From contig CP124680.1 in the NCBI GenBank assembly GCA_029961745.1, positions 1,364,001 through 1,428,000 on the forward strand: a DNA stretch of 64,000 bases, read 5' to 3'. Position numbers and translations under genes: made by a program. The DNA comes from Nocardioides sp. L-11A. GTDB lineage: Bacteria; Actinomycetota; Actinomycetes; Propionibacteriales; Nocardioidaceae. The notes beneath the pieces are model-generated. The model saw only the letters and a program-made list of their open reading frames with translations, did not search any database and was not told the DNA's origin. The number at the start of each line of letters is the position of its first letter. Position 1 is the stretch's first letter. This document shows, piece after piece, positions 33,481 through 43,394 of the stretch.

Positions 33481-34896
33481 ATGAGTACGGAGCCGGCCGT
33501 CGGGCCGGGCGCCGCCGTCACGGTCAACGGAGCCGCCCGGGCGCTCGTCGACGCCCAGCCGCCGCTCACCGCGCTCGACTGGCTGCGCGGGCTCGGCCTC
33601 ACCGGCGCCAAGGAGGGCTGTGCCGAGGGGGAGTGCGGTGCGTGCGCCGTCCTGCTCGCCCGGCCGGCACCGGACCCCGCATCCGGCGTCCCCACCGCGT
33701 GGACCGCGATCAACGCCTGCCTGCTGCCCGCCGCCGCGCTGGCCGGCCAGGAGGTCGTCACCGCGGAGGGCCTGGGCACCCCCGCCGCGCTGCACCCAGT
33801 GCAGCACGCGCTGGCCGTCCACGGTGGATCGCAGTGCGGCTACTGCACGCCCGGCTTCGTGTGCAGCATGGCCGCCGAGTTCTACCGCCCGGATCGCGAG
33901 ACCTTCGACCCCCACGCGCTGTCGGGCAACCTGTGCCGCTGCACCGGCTACCGGCCGATCGTCGAGGCGGCCGAGGCCCTCGGCGCCCCGGCCGCCGGCG
34001 ACCCCCTCGCCGTCCGTACGACGGCCCCGCCGCCGCCCGCGCCACCCCACACGCTGCCCGGCTGGGTGCGGCCGGCGAGCCTCGCCGAGGCGCTGGCCCT
34101 GCTCGGCGAGCCGGGCGCGGTCGCCATCGCCGGGTCGACCGACCTCGGCGTCGAGGCCAACCTGCGTGGTGCCCGGCCCGCTCTCCTCGTGGCCGTCGAC
34201 CGGCTCGACGAGTTGCGCGACCTGAGCGTCGGCGACGATGCTGTCGAGATCGGCGCGGCCCTGACGCTCAGCGAGGTCGAGCGGCGGCTGGCGGGACGGA
34301 TCCCCTTGCTGGACGCGGTCTTCCCGCAGTTCGCGTCGCGGTTGATCCGCAACGGCGCGACCTTCGGCGGCAACCTCGGCACCGGCTCCCCGATCGGCGA
34401 CCTGCCGCCCGCGCTGCTCGCCCTCGACGCCGAGCTGGTGCTCGTCGGCCCGGCCGGTGAGCGGACCGTCCCGCTCACCTCGTTCTTCACCGGCTACCGC
34501 CGCTCCGTCCGCGAGCCCGGCGAGCTGATCGCCCGGATCCGGGTGCCGCTGCCGCTCGCCACCACCACCGCGTTCCACAAGATCGCCAAGCGCCGCTTCG
34601 ACGACATCTCCTCGGTGGCGGTCGCCTTCGCGCTCGACGTCGTCGACGGCGTCGTCCGCGGCGCGGCCATCGGGCTCGGGGGCGTGGCGGCCACGCCGAT
34701 CCGCGCGACGGCCGCGGAGCAGGCCCTCGTCGGCCGTGCCTGGACGGCTGCGGGCATCGGCCCGGCCGCGGCCGCGCTGGCCGCCGCGGGCACGCCGCTC
34801 GACGACCACCGGGCGAGTGCCGCGTACCGTGCGGCGATGCTCGGGCAGGCGCTCCCGCGGCTGCTCGCCGAGCAGCCGGGAGGGAAGGCGTCATGA
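33481..34896 (+). CDS. xdhA: Xanthine dehydrogenase-type small subunit ([2Fe-2S] plus FAD domains fused)
   Basis: 471 residues. Residues 1-165: ferredoxin domain with GCAEGECGACAV and second cluster domain with QCGYCTPGF and CRCTGY. Residues ~190-465: FAD domain (PLRGARPALLVAVDRLDEL..IGAALTLSEVERRL) and CO-dehydrogenase flavoprotein C-terminal domain. This is the XdhA layout of two-subunit xanthine dehydrogenases. Overlaps the next start (ATGA). Confidence 0.85.
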   Translation: MSTEPAVGPGAAVTVNGAARALVDAQPPLTALDWLRGLGLTGAKEGCAEGECGACAVLLARPAPDPASGVPTAWTAINACLLPAAALAGQEVVTAEGLGTPAALHPVQHALAVHGGSQCGYCTPGFVCSMAAEFYRPDRETFDPHALSGNLCRCTGYRPIVEAAEALGAPAAGDPLAVRTTAPPPPAPPHTLPGWVRPASLAEALALLGEPGAVAIAGSTDLGVEANLRGARPALLVAVDRLDELRDLSVGDDAVEIGAALTLSEVERRLAGRIPLLDAVFPQFASRLIRNGATFGGNLGTGSPIGDLPPALLALDAELVLVGPAGERTVPLTSFFTGYRRSVREPGELIARIRVPLPLATTTAFHKIAKRRFDDISSVAVAFALDVVDGVVRGAAIGLGGVAATPIRATAAEQALVGRAWTAAGIGPAAAALAAAGTPLDDHRASAAYRAAMLGQALPRLLAEQPGGKAS

Positions 34897-37139
34897 GCGT
34901 CGGCGAGGCCCGGCCCCACGAGGCGGCGGCACTGCACGTCACCGGCCGGGCGCTCTACACCGACGACCTCGCGCTGCAGGCGACCGGCCTGCTGCACGCC
35001 CACCCCGTCCAGGCGCCGCACGCGCACGCCCGGATCACGCGGCTCGACCCCGCGCCGGCCTACGCGGTCCCCGGCGTGGTGCGGGTCCTGACCGCCGCCG
35101 ACGTCCCCGGCACCAACGACTCCGGCACCAAGCACGACGAGCCACTGTTCCCCGACGAGGTGATGTTCCACGGCCAGGCGGTGGCCTGGGTGCTGGGCGA
35201 GACGCTGGAGGCCGCCCGGCTGGGCGCGGCGGCCGTCGCGGTGGCGTACGACCCCCTGCCGTCGCTGGTCACCATCGCGGACGCGATCGCCGCGGCCTCC
35301 TTCCAGGGCGCGCGACCGACGATGGAGCGTGGCGACATCGAGGCCGGATTCGCCGCCAGCACGCGGGTGTTCGAGGGCGTCACCGAGCTCGCCGGGCAGG
35401 AGCACTTCTATCTCGAGACCCACGCGTCCTTCGCGCAGGTCGACGACGACGGCCAGGTGAGCGTGTCGTCGAGCACCCAGCACCCGACCGAGACCCAGGA
35501 GGTCGTCGCCCACGTGCTGGGCCTGGCCAGCCACCAGGTGACGGTGCAGTGCCTGCGGATGGGCGGCGGGTTCGGCGGCAAGGAGATGCAGCCCCACGGG
35601 TACGCCGCCGTGGCGGCCCTCGGCGCCACCCTGACCGGCCGTCCGGTCCGGGTCCGGCTCACCCGGCAGCAGGACCTGACGATGAGCGGGAAGCGGCACG
35701 GCTTCCACGCCAGCTGGCGGGTCGGCTTCGACGACGGCGGCGGGCTGCAGGCGCTCGACGCGACCCTCACCTCCGACGGCGGCTGGAGCCTCGACCTCTC
35801 CGAGCCGGTGCTCTCGCGGGCCCTGTGCCATATCGACAACGCGTACTGGATCCCGCACGTCCGGGTCTGCGGCCGGATCGCCCGCACCCACACCACCTCC
35901 CAGACCGCGTTCCGCGGCTTCGGCGGCCCGCAGGGGATGCTCGTCATCGAGGACGTCCTCGGCCGCTGCGCGTCCGCGCTCGGGCTGGCGCCCGAGGAGC
36001 TGCGGCGCCGCAACTTCTACGTCGAGGGCCAGGCGACGCCGTACGGCCAGCCGGTGCGGCACGCCGCGCGCCTCGACCGCGCCTGGCAGCAGGTGCTCGA
36101 CACCGGCGAGTTCGCCGTTCGGCGCAAGGAGATCGACCGCCACAATGCCGGCTCCCCCCATGCCAAGCGGGGTCTGGCGATCACGCCGGTGAAGTTCGGC
36201 ATCTCCTTCAACTTCACCTCCTTCAATCAGGCCGGCGCGCTCGTGCACGTCTACAAGGACGGCTCGGTGCTCATCAACCACGGCGGCACCGAGATGGGCC
36301 AGGGCCTGCACACCAAGATGCTCCAGGTCGCCGCCACCGCGCTCGACCTGCCGATCGAGCGAGTGCGGCTCGCCCCGACCCGCACGGACAAGGTGCCCAA
36401 CACCTCCGCCACGGCCGCGAGCTCCGGCGCCGACCTCAACGGCGCCGCGGTCAAGGACGCGTGCGACCAGATCCTCGCGCGGCTCGTTCCCGTGCGTGAG
36501 CGCCTCGGGTCGCAGGCCGCGTGGGAGGACATCGTGCGCACGGCGTACCTCGACCGAATCCAGCTCTGGGCCGCCGGCTTCTACCGCACCGAGGGCCTGT
36601 CCTGGGATGCGACGACGATGACCGGGCACCCGTTCAAGTACTTCGCCTACGGCGTCGCGGCCGCCGAGGTCGAGGTCGACGGCTTCACCGGTGCCTACGC
36701 CGTGCGCCGGGTCGACATCGTCCACGACGTCGGTGACAGCCTCTCCCCGCTCGTCGACCTCGGCCAGGTCGAGGGCGGCTTCCTCCAGGGCGTCGGCTGG
36801 CTGACCCTCGAGGACCTGCGCTGGGACAGCTCGGACGGGCCCGGCCGCGGGCGCCTCGCGACGCAGTCCGCGTCGACGTACAAGCTGCCGAGCCTGTCGG
36901 AGCTGCCCGCCGACCTGCGCGTCGCGCTGTTGGAACGGGCCACCGAGGACGGCGTCGTCTACGGCTCCAAGGCGGTCGGCGAGCCGCCGCTGATGCTGGC
37001 GTTCTCGGTGCGTGAGGCACTGCGCGACGCGGTCGCCGCCTTCGAGGTCCCGACAGGCGCACCCAGCACACCCGTCGAGCTGGCCTCGCCGGCCACCCCG
37101 GAGGCGGTCTGGTGGGCCATCGAGAGCGTGCGGAGGTGA
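34893..37139 (+). CDS. xdhB: Xanthine dehydrogenase-type molybdenum subunit
   Basis: 748 residues. ALHVTGRALYTDDL start, GQEHFYLETHASFAQVDDDG, the MCD-binding GGGFGGKEMQPHG around residue 225, FRGFGGPQGMLVIE, and the catalytic Glu in GSKAVGEPPLMLAFSV near 700. Glu in the FYLET segment is as in purine-oxidising members. With XdhA and XdhC this forms a complete purine hydroxylase unit. Confidence 0.88.
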   Translation: MSVGEARPHEAAALHVTGRALYTDDLALQATGLLHAHPVQAPHAHARITRLDPAPAYAVPGVVRVLTAADVPGTNDSGTKHDEPLFPDEVMFHGQAVAWVLGETLEAARLGAAAVAVAYDPLPSLVTIADAIAAASFQGARPTMERGDIEAGFAASTRVFEGVTELAGQEHFYLETHASFAQVDDDGQVSVSSSTQHPTETQEVVAHVLGLASHQVTVQCLRMGGGFGGKEMQPHGYAAVAALGATLTGRPVRVRLTRQQDLTMSGKRHGFHASWRVGFDDGGGLQALDATLTSDGGWSLDLSEPVLSRALCHIDNAYWIPHVRVCGRIARTHTTSQTAFRGFGGPQGMLVIEDVLGRCASALGLAPEELRRRNFYVEGQATPYGQPVRHAARLDRAWQQVLDTGEFAVRRKEIDRHNAGSPHAKRGLAITPVKFGISFNFTSFNQAGALVHVYKDGSVLINHGGTEMGQGLHTKMLQVAATALDLPIERVRLAPTRTDKVPNTSATAASSGADLNGAAVKDACDQILARLVPVRERLGSQAAWEDIVRTAYLDRIQLWAAGFYRTEGLSWDATTMTGHPFKYFAYGVAAAEVEVDGFTGAYAVRRVDIVHDVGDSLSPLVDLGQVEGGFLQGVGWLTLEDLRWDSSDGPGRGRLATQSASTYKLPSLSELPADLRVALLERATEDGVVYGSKAVGEPPLMLAFSVREALRDAVAAFEVPTGAPSTPVELASPATPEAVWWAIESVRR

Positions 37140-37146
37140 GCACCAG

Positions 37147-37956
37147 GTGAGCATGGACTGGCTGCGTGCGCTCCAGCACCTCCGCGCGACGCGGACGCCG
37201 GCGGTGCTCGTCACCGTCGTCGAGGTGCACGGCCACGCCCCGCGCGCGGCCGGCGCCAAGCTGGTCGTCGCCCCGCGGGAGACCTGGGGCTCGATCGGCG
37301 GCGGCAACCTCGAGGAGACCGCCGTCCGCCGGGCGCGGGTGCTCCTCGACGACCCCGACGCCGCACCCGCGACCGAGCGCCACGATCTGTCCGACCGGGC
37401 GCCCGGTGAGCACGGCGTGCAGTGCTGCGGCGGTCGGGTGATGCTCCTCTACGAGCCGGTGCCGGTCCGGCGCTCGGTCGCGATCTTCGGCATGGGGCAT
37501 GTCGGCTTCGAGCTGGCCCTGCTGCTCAGCCGCCACGATCTCGAGCTCCACCTCGTCGACTCCCGGGCCGATCAGCTCGCCGAGGCCCGGCTCGCGCCGC
37601 TGCTGACCGGCCCGGCCGACGTCCGGGCGCACCGGGTGCCGGTCCTGCCCGAGCTCGTGGTCGCCGACCTGCCCGTCGGCACCGACGTCCTCGTCCTCAC
37701 CCACGACCACGCCGAGGACCTGGCCCTGCTCGACGCGCTGCTCCGCTCCGACGCGCCGGCGTCGATCGGGCTGATCGGCTCCAGCGCCAAGTGGGCACGC
37801 TTCCGCACCCGGCTCGCCGAGCTCGGCCATGACCAGGATGCGATCGCGCGGGTCCGTACGCCGATCGGGGCGCCCGGCCTCGCCGGCAAGGAGCCCGCCG
37901 CGATCGCGCTGGCGGTGGCCGTCGCGCTCGTGCGCCGCTCGTCACACCAGGTGTGA
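37147..37956 (+). CDS. xdhC: XdhC, molybdenum cofactor insertion chaperone
   Basis: 269 residues from GTG 37147 (GGAGG at 37132-37136). XdhC domain at ~10-90 (AVLVTVVEVHGHAPRAAGAKLVV..SIGGGNLEE) and a Rossmann domain (SVAIFGMGHVGFELALLLS). It sulfurates or inserts the cofactor into XdhB. Follows directly after xdhB; a stem of GTGAACC/GGTTCAC comes after its stop. Confidence 0.88.
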   Translation: MSMDWLRALQHLRATRTPAVLVTVVEVHGHAPRAAGAKLVVAPRETWGSIGGGNLEETAVRRARVLLDDPDAAPATERHDLSDRAPGEHGVQCCGGRVMLLYEPVPVRRSVAIFGMGHVGFELALLLSRHDLELHLVDSRADQLAEARLAPLLTGPADVRAHRVPVLPELVVADLPVGTDVLVLTHDHAEDLALLDALLRSDAPASIGLIGSSAKWARFRTRLAELGHDQDAIARVRTPIGAPGLAGKEPAAIALAVAVALVRRSSHQV

Positions 37957-37983
37957 ACCTGCCGCTTCGTGGTAAGGGTTCAC
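37953..37983 (+). terminator. Possible terminator after xdhC
   Basis: A 7-bp stem GTGAACC / GGTTCAC with a 17-base loop overlaps the xdhC stop. Modest stem, so uncertain. Confidence 0.35.
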
Positions 37984-38046
37984 GGGCCAGTTGGTCTGGC
38001 TCCACCGCCTGTGAGTGCGCCCCGGCGCAGATGAGGACCCGCCCCG

Positions 38047-38706
38047 ATGAACCAACCCCCTCCCGGTACGCCCCCGTTCGGCCAGGGCGGCTACCCGCCG
38101 CCCCCGCCCGGTCAGCCGCCGTACCAGCAGGGTTGGACGCCGCCGGCGGGACCCCCGCCGAGGGGATCGGGGACGGGGCGCACGCTCGTCTGGCTGGCAG
38201 CGGGCCTGGTGCTGGTGCTGGCCGTGATCGGCGTCGTCGCCCTCGTGGTCCGTGGTGGCGACTCCGCGGACTCGGACGACAAGGCGGGCGGTGGCGACCG
38301 GCAGGCGTCGTGCGAGACCTACGCCGAGGTGGTGTGGAGCAGCGAGATCTGGGCGGCGACCGAGTTCGACCCGGAGAAGCTGCAGGAGATGTACGACGCG
38401 GCGCTCGCCGATATCCGCGACGACGAGATCGAGGAGCTGGTCTCGGCGGAGGCCTCGGTCGTGGTGTCGTACTACCGGGCGATCGGTGAGTGGAAGCAGT
38501 CCATGATGGACGCCCTGGGTCGCGGGGAGAGGCCGGAGACGACGTTGCCCGCCGAGCTCACGGCGCAGCAGGGCGAGATCCCCCGCGCGCAGGGCGCCGT
38601 CATCGAGGCCTGCGCGGACGTGCTGCCCCGGCGTGAGGACGACGCGCCCGTCCCGCGGGTCACCGCTCCGACGCTGGAGCACCCGAGCTGGATGGACGAG
38701 GACTGA
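38047..38706 (+). CDS. Proline-rich single-pass membrane protein
   Basis: 219 residues. Disordered Pro/Gly/Gln start (~1-42), one membrane segment (TLVWLAAGLVLVLAVIGVVALVV), then an extracytoplasmic helical domain with two Cys (SCETYAEVVW and EACADVL), possibly a disulfide. Its stop overlaps the next start (TGATGG), so it pairs with the transglutaminase-like protein, which has a similar N-terminus. Confidence 0.65.
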   Translation: MNQPPPGTPPFGQGGYPPPPPGQPPYQQGWTPPAGPPPRGSGTGRTLVWLAAGLVLVLAVIGVVALVVRGGDSADSDDKAGGGDRQASCETYAEVVWSSEIWAATEFDPEKLQEMYDAALADIRDDEIEELVSAEASVVVSYYRAIGEWKQSMMDALGRGERPETTLPAELTAQQGEIPRAQGAVIEACADVLPRREDDAPVPRVTAPTLEHPSWMDED

Positions 38707-40838
38707 TGGCGGGGCAGCATCCGTACCCGCCGCACCCGCCGGCACCTCCCGGGCGGCGTGGATTCCCCTGGTTGGCGGTGCTCGGCTCCCTCGCCCTGGT
38801 CCTGGTGCTCGTCGTCGGCGTCACCGTGGTCCTGGCGCTGGACGAGGACGACCCATCGAAGGACCGACCGAGCAGGTCGGAGGCGCTGCGTGAGCGGCTT
38901 CTGGAGGGGGAGCGTGCGGAGCTGCCGACCACCGCTCAGGCCGAGGAGGCGGTCCCGGGCTACGACTACACCGCTCCGATCAGCGGCGTCGGTGTCGACG
39001 ACGACCTGATCATCCCCGCGACCTACGACGCGGACGCCGTGGATCCGTGGCAGGGAGACCCCGGCAAGATCGAGGTGTACGCCGACCAGGCGCTGACCCG
39101 GCCGGTGCCGATCCTCATCCTGCCGGACCCGACCTCCTCCACCACGGACCCGCGCCTGGCGATCACGCCGCTGGGTCTCAAGCGGTCGCACATCACGCGG
39201 CGCGACGGCCGGGCGAAGGGCACGCTCGCCGATCTCGGCACGTACTGGAACCTCAACCCCCACGTGTACGTCGTGCAGTACCTCGAGCCGGACGGCAGCA
39301 AGCGGGTCCGGCCGCTCGTGACCCAGGTCGACTTCACCGCCGAGACGCCGGCCCCGGCGCAGATCACGTCGTCGGTGACGCCCCAGGGGGACGCCTTCCT
39401 GCAGTGGTCGCGGGTCCCGGACGCGACGGAGTACCTCGTCGTCCTGCAGCAGCACAAGGACAGCAGCCTGAACGACACGGTCCAGGTGGTCGGGCGCACG
39501 ACGGACACGAACTGGTCCTCGGCCGTGACGAAGAAGTGCCACCACTCCTGCACGCAGAACGACCTCCTGAAGCTGACCACCGTCGACGCGTCGACGATGC
39601 TCGGGCTGCCGCAGCTGGTCGCCGAGAAGGTCGACGCCCGGCTCGGCGTCATCGCCGTCGTGGACCGGAAGGCGTCGGTGATGACGCCGATCGACTTCGG
39701 CGGTCTGGAGGCGCTCCCCGTCCGGTCCGACCGGAAGTGGGACGCCGGCGCGGACATCGCCGGTCGCGGCCTGGAGGCACTGCCGAGCCGGTTCCTGTAC
39801 GTCTCGATCGAGGGCTCGACCCGGGCGACCGGTGCCTTCGTCGACCGGGCCGAGGTGCGCCGCCAGGGACCCGACTGGGTGGTGCCGCTGCGGGGCCAGG
39901 GGACCCGGCTGGTGGACCCGGTCCTCATCCCCGCCGCGGCGGTCGACGACATCGACGCCGCGGTCGCGACGTTCAACGAGCGGGCGCAGCGCGACTATCC
40001 GCCTGCCGGCTTGCGCGAGACGGGCATCGTGATCCGCACCGACCTGCCGCAGCAGCCCAGCCCGGAGCTGCCGCCGCCCGACTACCCGGTCTTCGGCAGC
40101 AACGAGCTCACCCGGTTCATCGCCGGCCAGCTGATCGCCGGCTCGACGGCCATCGACATCTCCGAGTTCCTCGACCAGCCGGGGATCCCCGCCTACGACG
40201 ACGCGCTCCAGGAGGCCGTCTACCAGAACCCGTACGCGATGGCCTACTTCGACCAGTTCTCCTTCGACGGCAGTGTGATCCACGTCGAGGCGGCGTACCC
40301 GCCGGCCGAGAAGCAGGCCCGGCAGGCGAAGATCGCGGACGCTGCCGAGGCGGTCGTGGACAGCCAGATCTCGGCAGGGATGAGCGTCTCCGAGAAGGTC
40401 AGCGCCATCAACCGGTATCTGGTCGACCATGCCGACTACGACGACGCGGCGATCGCCGCCTCCGGGAAGTACCGCTCCGACATCCCGGCCGACTATCGCT
40501 ACGCGTGGGAGACCGACGGCATCCTCGTGAACGCCCTGGGGGTGTGCATGAGCTACGCCTACGCCTTCCACGCGGTCGCGGAGGAGGCCGGCCTGGAGTC
40601 GGTCGTCATCTCCGGGGAGCTGGCCGACGGCGGCGGTCACGCGTGGAACAAGGTCAAGATCGGCGACAGCTGGCGCGCGGTGGACGTGACCTGGAACGAC
40701 CCCGGCGGGCCGTGGGCCGCCTCGTCGGGCACCCGGTACCTGATGATCCGCGACGGGGAGTTCACCGGCAGCGCCCTGCGCACCGAGCGGGACACCTGGA
40801 TGGCCGACGCCTACCTCAGCCAGTACGCCACCCGGTGA
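38706..40838 (+). CDS. Membrane-anchored transglutaminase-like protein
   Basis: 710 residues. Short Pro-rich start, membrane anchor at ~22-46, then a long extracellular part. The C-terminal ~150 residues are a transglutaminase-like fold with the catalytic triad Cys614 (ALGVCMSYAYAF), His645 (GGHAWNKV) and Asp660 (AVDVTWND). A fibronectin-like strand pattern (TPQGDAFLQWSRVPDATEYLVV) sits near 220-260. It may crosslink or process surface proteins. Confidence 0.75.
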   Translation: MAGQHPYPPHPPAPPGRRGFPWLAVLGSLALVLVLVVGVTVVLALDEDDPSKDRPSRSEALRERLLEGERAELPTTAQAEEAVPGYDYTAPISGVGVDDDLIIPATYDADAVDPWQGDPGKIEVYADQALTRPVPILILPDPTSSTTDPRLAITPLGLKRSHITRRDGRAKGTLADLGTYWNLNPHVYVVQYLEPDGSKRVRPLVTQVDFTAETPAPAQITSSVTPQGDAFLQWSRVPDATEYLVVLQQHKDSSLNDTVQVVGRTTDTNWSSAVTKKCHHSCTQNDLLKLTTVDASTMLGLPQLVAEKVDARLGVIAVVDRKASVMTPIDFGGLEALPVRSDRKWDAGADIAGRGLEALPSRFLYVSIEGSTRATGAFVDRAEVRRQGPDWVVPLRGQGTRLVDPVLIPAAAVDDIDAAVATFNERAQRDYPPAGLRETGIVIRTDLPQQPSPELPPPDYPVFGSNELTRFIAGQLIAGSTAIDISEFLDQPGIPAYDDALQEAVYQNPYAMAYFDQFSFDGSVIHVEAAYPPAEKQARQAKIADAAEAVVDSQISAGMSVSEKVSAINRYLVDHADYDDAAIAASGKYRSDIPADYRYAWETDGILVNALGVCMSYAYAFHAVAEEAGLESVVISGELADGGGHAWNKVKIGDSWRAVDVTWNDPGGPWAASSGTRYLMIRDGEFTGSALRTERDTWMADAYLSQYATR

Positions 40839-40846
40839 CCCGCGGA

Positions 40847-41314
40847 TCAGTAGGCGGTGCGGGCGGCGTTCGCCAGCCAGGCGTCGAAGGGCGCGGCGGC
40901 CTCGGCGGTCACCACCTGCGTCACGGGCATGGCCCACGCGGTGCGGGGTCGGTCGAAGAGCTCGTAGAACGCGCGGTCGTCGAAGCCGCCTCGGGCGGCG
41001 TCGTCGCGGTCGGCGGCGTAGACGACCCGGTCGAGACGCGCCCACAGCGAGGCCGAGACACACAGTGGGCAGGGCTCGCACGACGTGTAGAGCGTGCACC
41101 CACGCAGCTCGAAGGAGGCCAGCGCGGTACACGCCGCGCGGATCGCGACCACCTCCGCGTGGGCGGTCGGGTCGAGGTCGCGGGTGACGCGGTTCTGGCC
41201 CTCGGCGACCACGGCCCCGTCACGGACGACGACGGCGCCGAACGGACCGCCGCCCTCGGCGACGCTGCTCGTCGCCAGGTCGACGGCGCGCACCAGCCAG
41301 GCATGCTCGCTCAT
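40847..41314 (-). CDS. Nucleoside/guanine deaminase-like protein
   Basis: 155 residues from ATG 41314. Zinc site His52-Ala-Glu54 (HAEVVAI) and P-C82-x-x-C85 (CEPCPLC), catalytic Glu54, typical cytidine-deaminase superfamily; length and sequence (GGPFGAVVVRDG) resemble guanine deaminases. The xanthine-dehydrogenase genes upstream make a purine salvage or breakdown role plausible: guanine to xanthine, then urate. Confidence 0.8.
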   Translation of the reverse strand: MSEHAWLVRAVDLATSSVAEGGGPFGAVVVRDGAVVAEGQNRVTRDLDPTAHAEVVAIRAACTALASFELRGCTLYTSCEPCPLCVSASLWARLDRVVYAADRDDAARGGFDDRAFYELFDRPRTAWAMPVTQVVTAEAAAPFDAWLANAARTAY

Positions 41315-41322
41315 GACGCCAT

Positions 41323-42261
41323 TCAACCGCGTGCGGCGCTTCCCTGCGAGGCAACGAGCCGATCCATGACCCGGCGCAGCGCCTGGACGACGTGCTGCGC
41401 GGAGCGGCGGCGCAGGGTCTCCGGCCGCGCGAGTACGTCGATGGTGCGGCTGGTGCTGAGCCCGTGCAGCGGGCGGAGGACGACGTCGTCGTACGGGTGG
41501 GGGGAGGTGTAGCGGGGCAGCAGGCCGATGCCGGAGCCGGCGGCGACCAGGGCGGCGACGGCACCGTAGTCGTTGACCCGGTGGACGACGTCGGCGCTGC
41601 GCCGGGTGAGGGCGGCGACGGCGGTGAGGACGTCGTCGGGGGAGTAGCCGACCCGGCTCGTCACCCAGCGCTCGCCGACCACGTCGCGCGGACGGAGCCG
41701 CTCGCGCGAGGCGAGCGGGTGGCCGGCCGGGAGGGCGACGTCGAGGGGCTCGCGGGCCAGGGTGACGACGTGCAGGTCGTCGGTGGGCCAGGGCGGACTG
41801 TGCTCCATCCGGTGGGCGAGGACGAGGTCGTACTGGGCGGCGAGGGCCGGGAAGTCGCGCTGGGCGACGTCCTCGTCGGTCAGCCGGAGGTCGGGGGAGC
41901 CGGGCCGGCCGGGGCCGGCACCGAGCTCCCGCAGCAACGGTCCGAACAGCGCCTGCCCGGCACTGTGGAAGCTGCTCAGCGTGACCGTGCCGCCCGGCGA
42001 GTCCTCGAACTCCTCGACCGCCGTGCGCGCCGCCGCCATCGCGTCGATGACACCGGCACCCGCGCGGGCCAGGACCCGGCCGGCGTCGGTGAGGGTGAGC
42101 ACCCGTCCGTCGCGTCGGGTCAGCGGCGTCGCGAACTGCCGCTGCAGCGCGGCCAGGTGCTGCGAGACCGCGGACGGCGAGACGTGCAGCGCCTCGGCGA
42201 CCGCGGTGACGCTGCCGAGGGCGCCGAGCTCGCGCAGGATGGTGAGCTGATGGACCTCCAC
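41323..42261 (-). CDS. LysR-family regulator
   Basis: 312 residues. HTH at ~5-62 (HQLTILRELGALGSVTAVAEALHVSPSAVSQHLAALQRQ), effector domain from ~90. Divergent from tdh with a perfect palindrome between them, so it may control threonine catabolism. The deaminase gene follows 9 bp after its stop on the same strand. Confidence 0.85.
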   Translation of the reverse strand: MEVHQLTILRELGALGSVTAVAEALHVSPSAVSQHLAALQRQFATPLTRRDGRVLTLTDAGRVLARAGAGVIDAMAAARTAVEEFEDSPGGTVTLSSFHSAGQALFGPLLRELGAGPGRPGSPDLRLTDEDVAQRDFPALAAQYDLVLAHRMEHSPPWPTDDLHVVTLAREPLDVALPAGHPLASRERLRPRDVVGERWVTSRVGYSPDDVLTAVAALTRRSADVVHRVNDYGAVAALVAAGSGIGLLPRYTSPHPYDDVVLRPLHGLSTSRTIDVLARPETLRRRSAQHVVQALRRVMDRLVASQGSAARG

Positions 42262-42278
42262 CCGGCCAGACTACGGTG

Positions 42279-42290
42279 AAGTGATCACTT
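42279..42290. promoter_or_regulatory. LysR operator candidate ahead of tdh
   Basis: AAGTGATCACTT, a perfect 12-bp palindrome, is 18 bp from the LysR start and 61 bp from the tdh start. It fits a T-N11-A type site for the LysR protein. Confidence 0.55.
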
Positions 42291-42350
42291 AACCGACGCT
42301 GCAGGAAGTGGCCGTTGCTCTGTACGGTCGGCGGGCGCTGCAATGGAGCC

Positions 42351-43394
42351 ATGAAGGCGCTCTTCAAGGCCGAGGCCGGTCCCGGGCTGGCGCTCGTCGA
42401 GCGCCCGGATCCGGTGTGCGGACCGGCGGACGCGGTCATCCGCGTGCTGCGCACGGGCATCTGCGGCACCGACCTGCACATCCTGCGCTGGGACGACTGG
42501 GCGGCCGGAGCGGTGCGGACGCCGCTGACCCCGGGGCACGAGTTCTACGGCGAGGTGGTCGAGGTCGGCCCGCTCGTCACCGATGTCGCGGTCGGCGACC
42601 GTGTCTCCGGGGAGGGGCATATCGTGTGCGGCACCTGCCGCAACTGCCGCGCGGGCCGTCGTCAGATGTGCATCCGCACCATCGGGCTCGGTGTGCAGCG
42701 CGACGGGGCCTTCGCGGAGTACCTCAGCCTCCCGGCCAGCAACGTCTGGGTCCACCATCCCGACGTCGAGCCCGAGCTCGGCGCGATCTTCGACCCCCTC
42801 GGCAACGCCGTCCACACCGCGCTCGCCTTCCCGCTCGTCGGCGAGGACGTCCTCGTCGCCGGATGCGGGCCGATCGGGCTGATGGCGATCGCGATCGCCC
42901 GTCACGTCGGCGCCCGGTACGTCGTCGGCACGGACGTCAGCCCGGCCCGGCTGGAGCTGGCCCGGCGGATGGGTGCGGACGCCGTCGTCGACGTGACGAC
43001 CGGATCGGTCGCCGACGTGCAGCGCACGCTGCACATGCGCGAGGGCTTCGACATCGGCTTCGAGATGAGTGGTGCGCCGTCCGCACTGCCGCAGATGATC
43101 GACAACATGAACCACGGTGGCCGGATCGCCATGCTCGGGCTGCCCAGCTCGCCGTTCGCCGTCGACTGGGGCAAGGTCGTCACCCACATGCTGACCCTCA
43201 AGGGGATCTACGGCCGGGAGATGTTCGAGACCTGGAACGCGATGGGCGCGATGCTGCAGACGAGTGGCACCCTGCGCGACGCGATCGGGTCGGTCATCTC
43301 CGACCGGCTGCCCGCCCGCGACTGGGAGCGGGGATTCGAGATCGCGGCGTCCGCCGGGGTCGGCAAGGTCGTGCTGGACTGGACGGAGCTGTGA
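42351..43394 (+). CDS. tdh: L-threonine 3-dehydrogenase
   Basis: 347 residues from ATG 42351 (E. coli Tdh has 341). Catalytic zinc Cys38 (TGICGTDLH), His63-Glu64 (PGHEFYGE) and four structural Cys in the [15 protein letters not shown] segment; Rossmann loop [11 protein letters not shown]. It oxidises threonine to 2-amino-3-oxobutyrate, which the next enzyme (kbl, overlapping by TGATG) cleaves. Confidence 0.93.
   Translation: MKALFKAEAGPGLALVERPDPVCGPADAVIRVLRTGICGTDLHILRWDDWAAGAVRTPLTPGHEFYGEVVEVGPLVTDVAVGDRVSGEGHIVCGTCRNCRAGRRQMCIRTIGLGVQRDGAFAEYLSLPASNVWVHHPDVEPELGAIFDPLGNAVHTALAFPLVGEDVLVAGCGPIGLMAIAIARHVGARYVVGTDVSPARLELARRMGADAVVDVTTGSVADVQRTLHMREGFDIGFEMSGAPSALPQMIDNMNHGGRIAMLGLPSSPFAVDWGKVVTHMLTLKGIYGREMFETWNAMGAMLQTSGTLRDAIGSVISDRLPARDWERGFEIAASAGVGKVVLDWTEL

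Noticed and set aside
31402..34809. Minus-strand open frame of over 1,100 codons
   Set aside because: Antisense shadow of the LysR, TetR and xdhA genes; no domain, biased composition.
34494..37307. Minus-strand frame of about 940 codons
   Set aside because: Antisense to xdhA/xdhB with no recognisable protein content.
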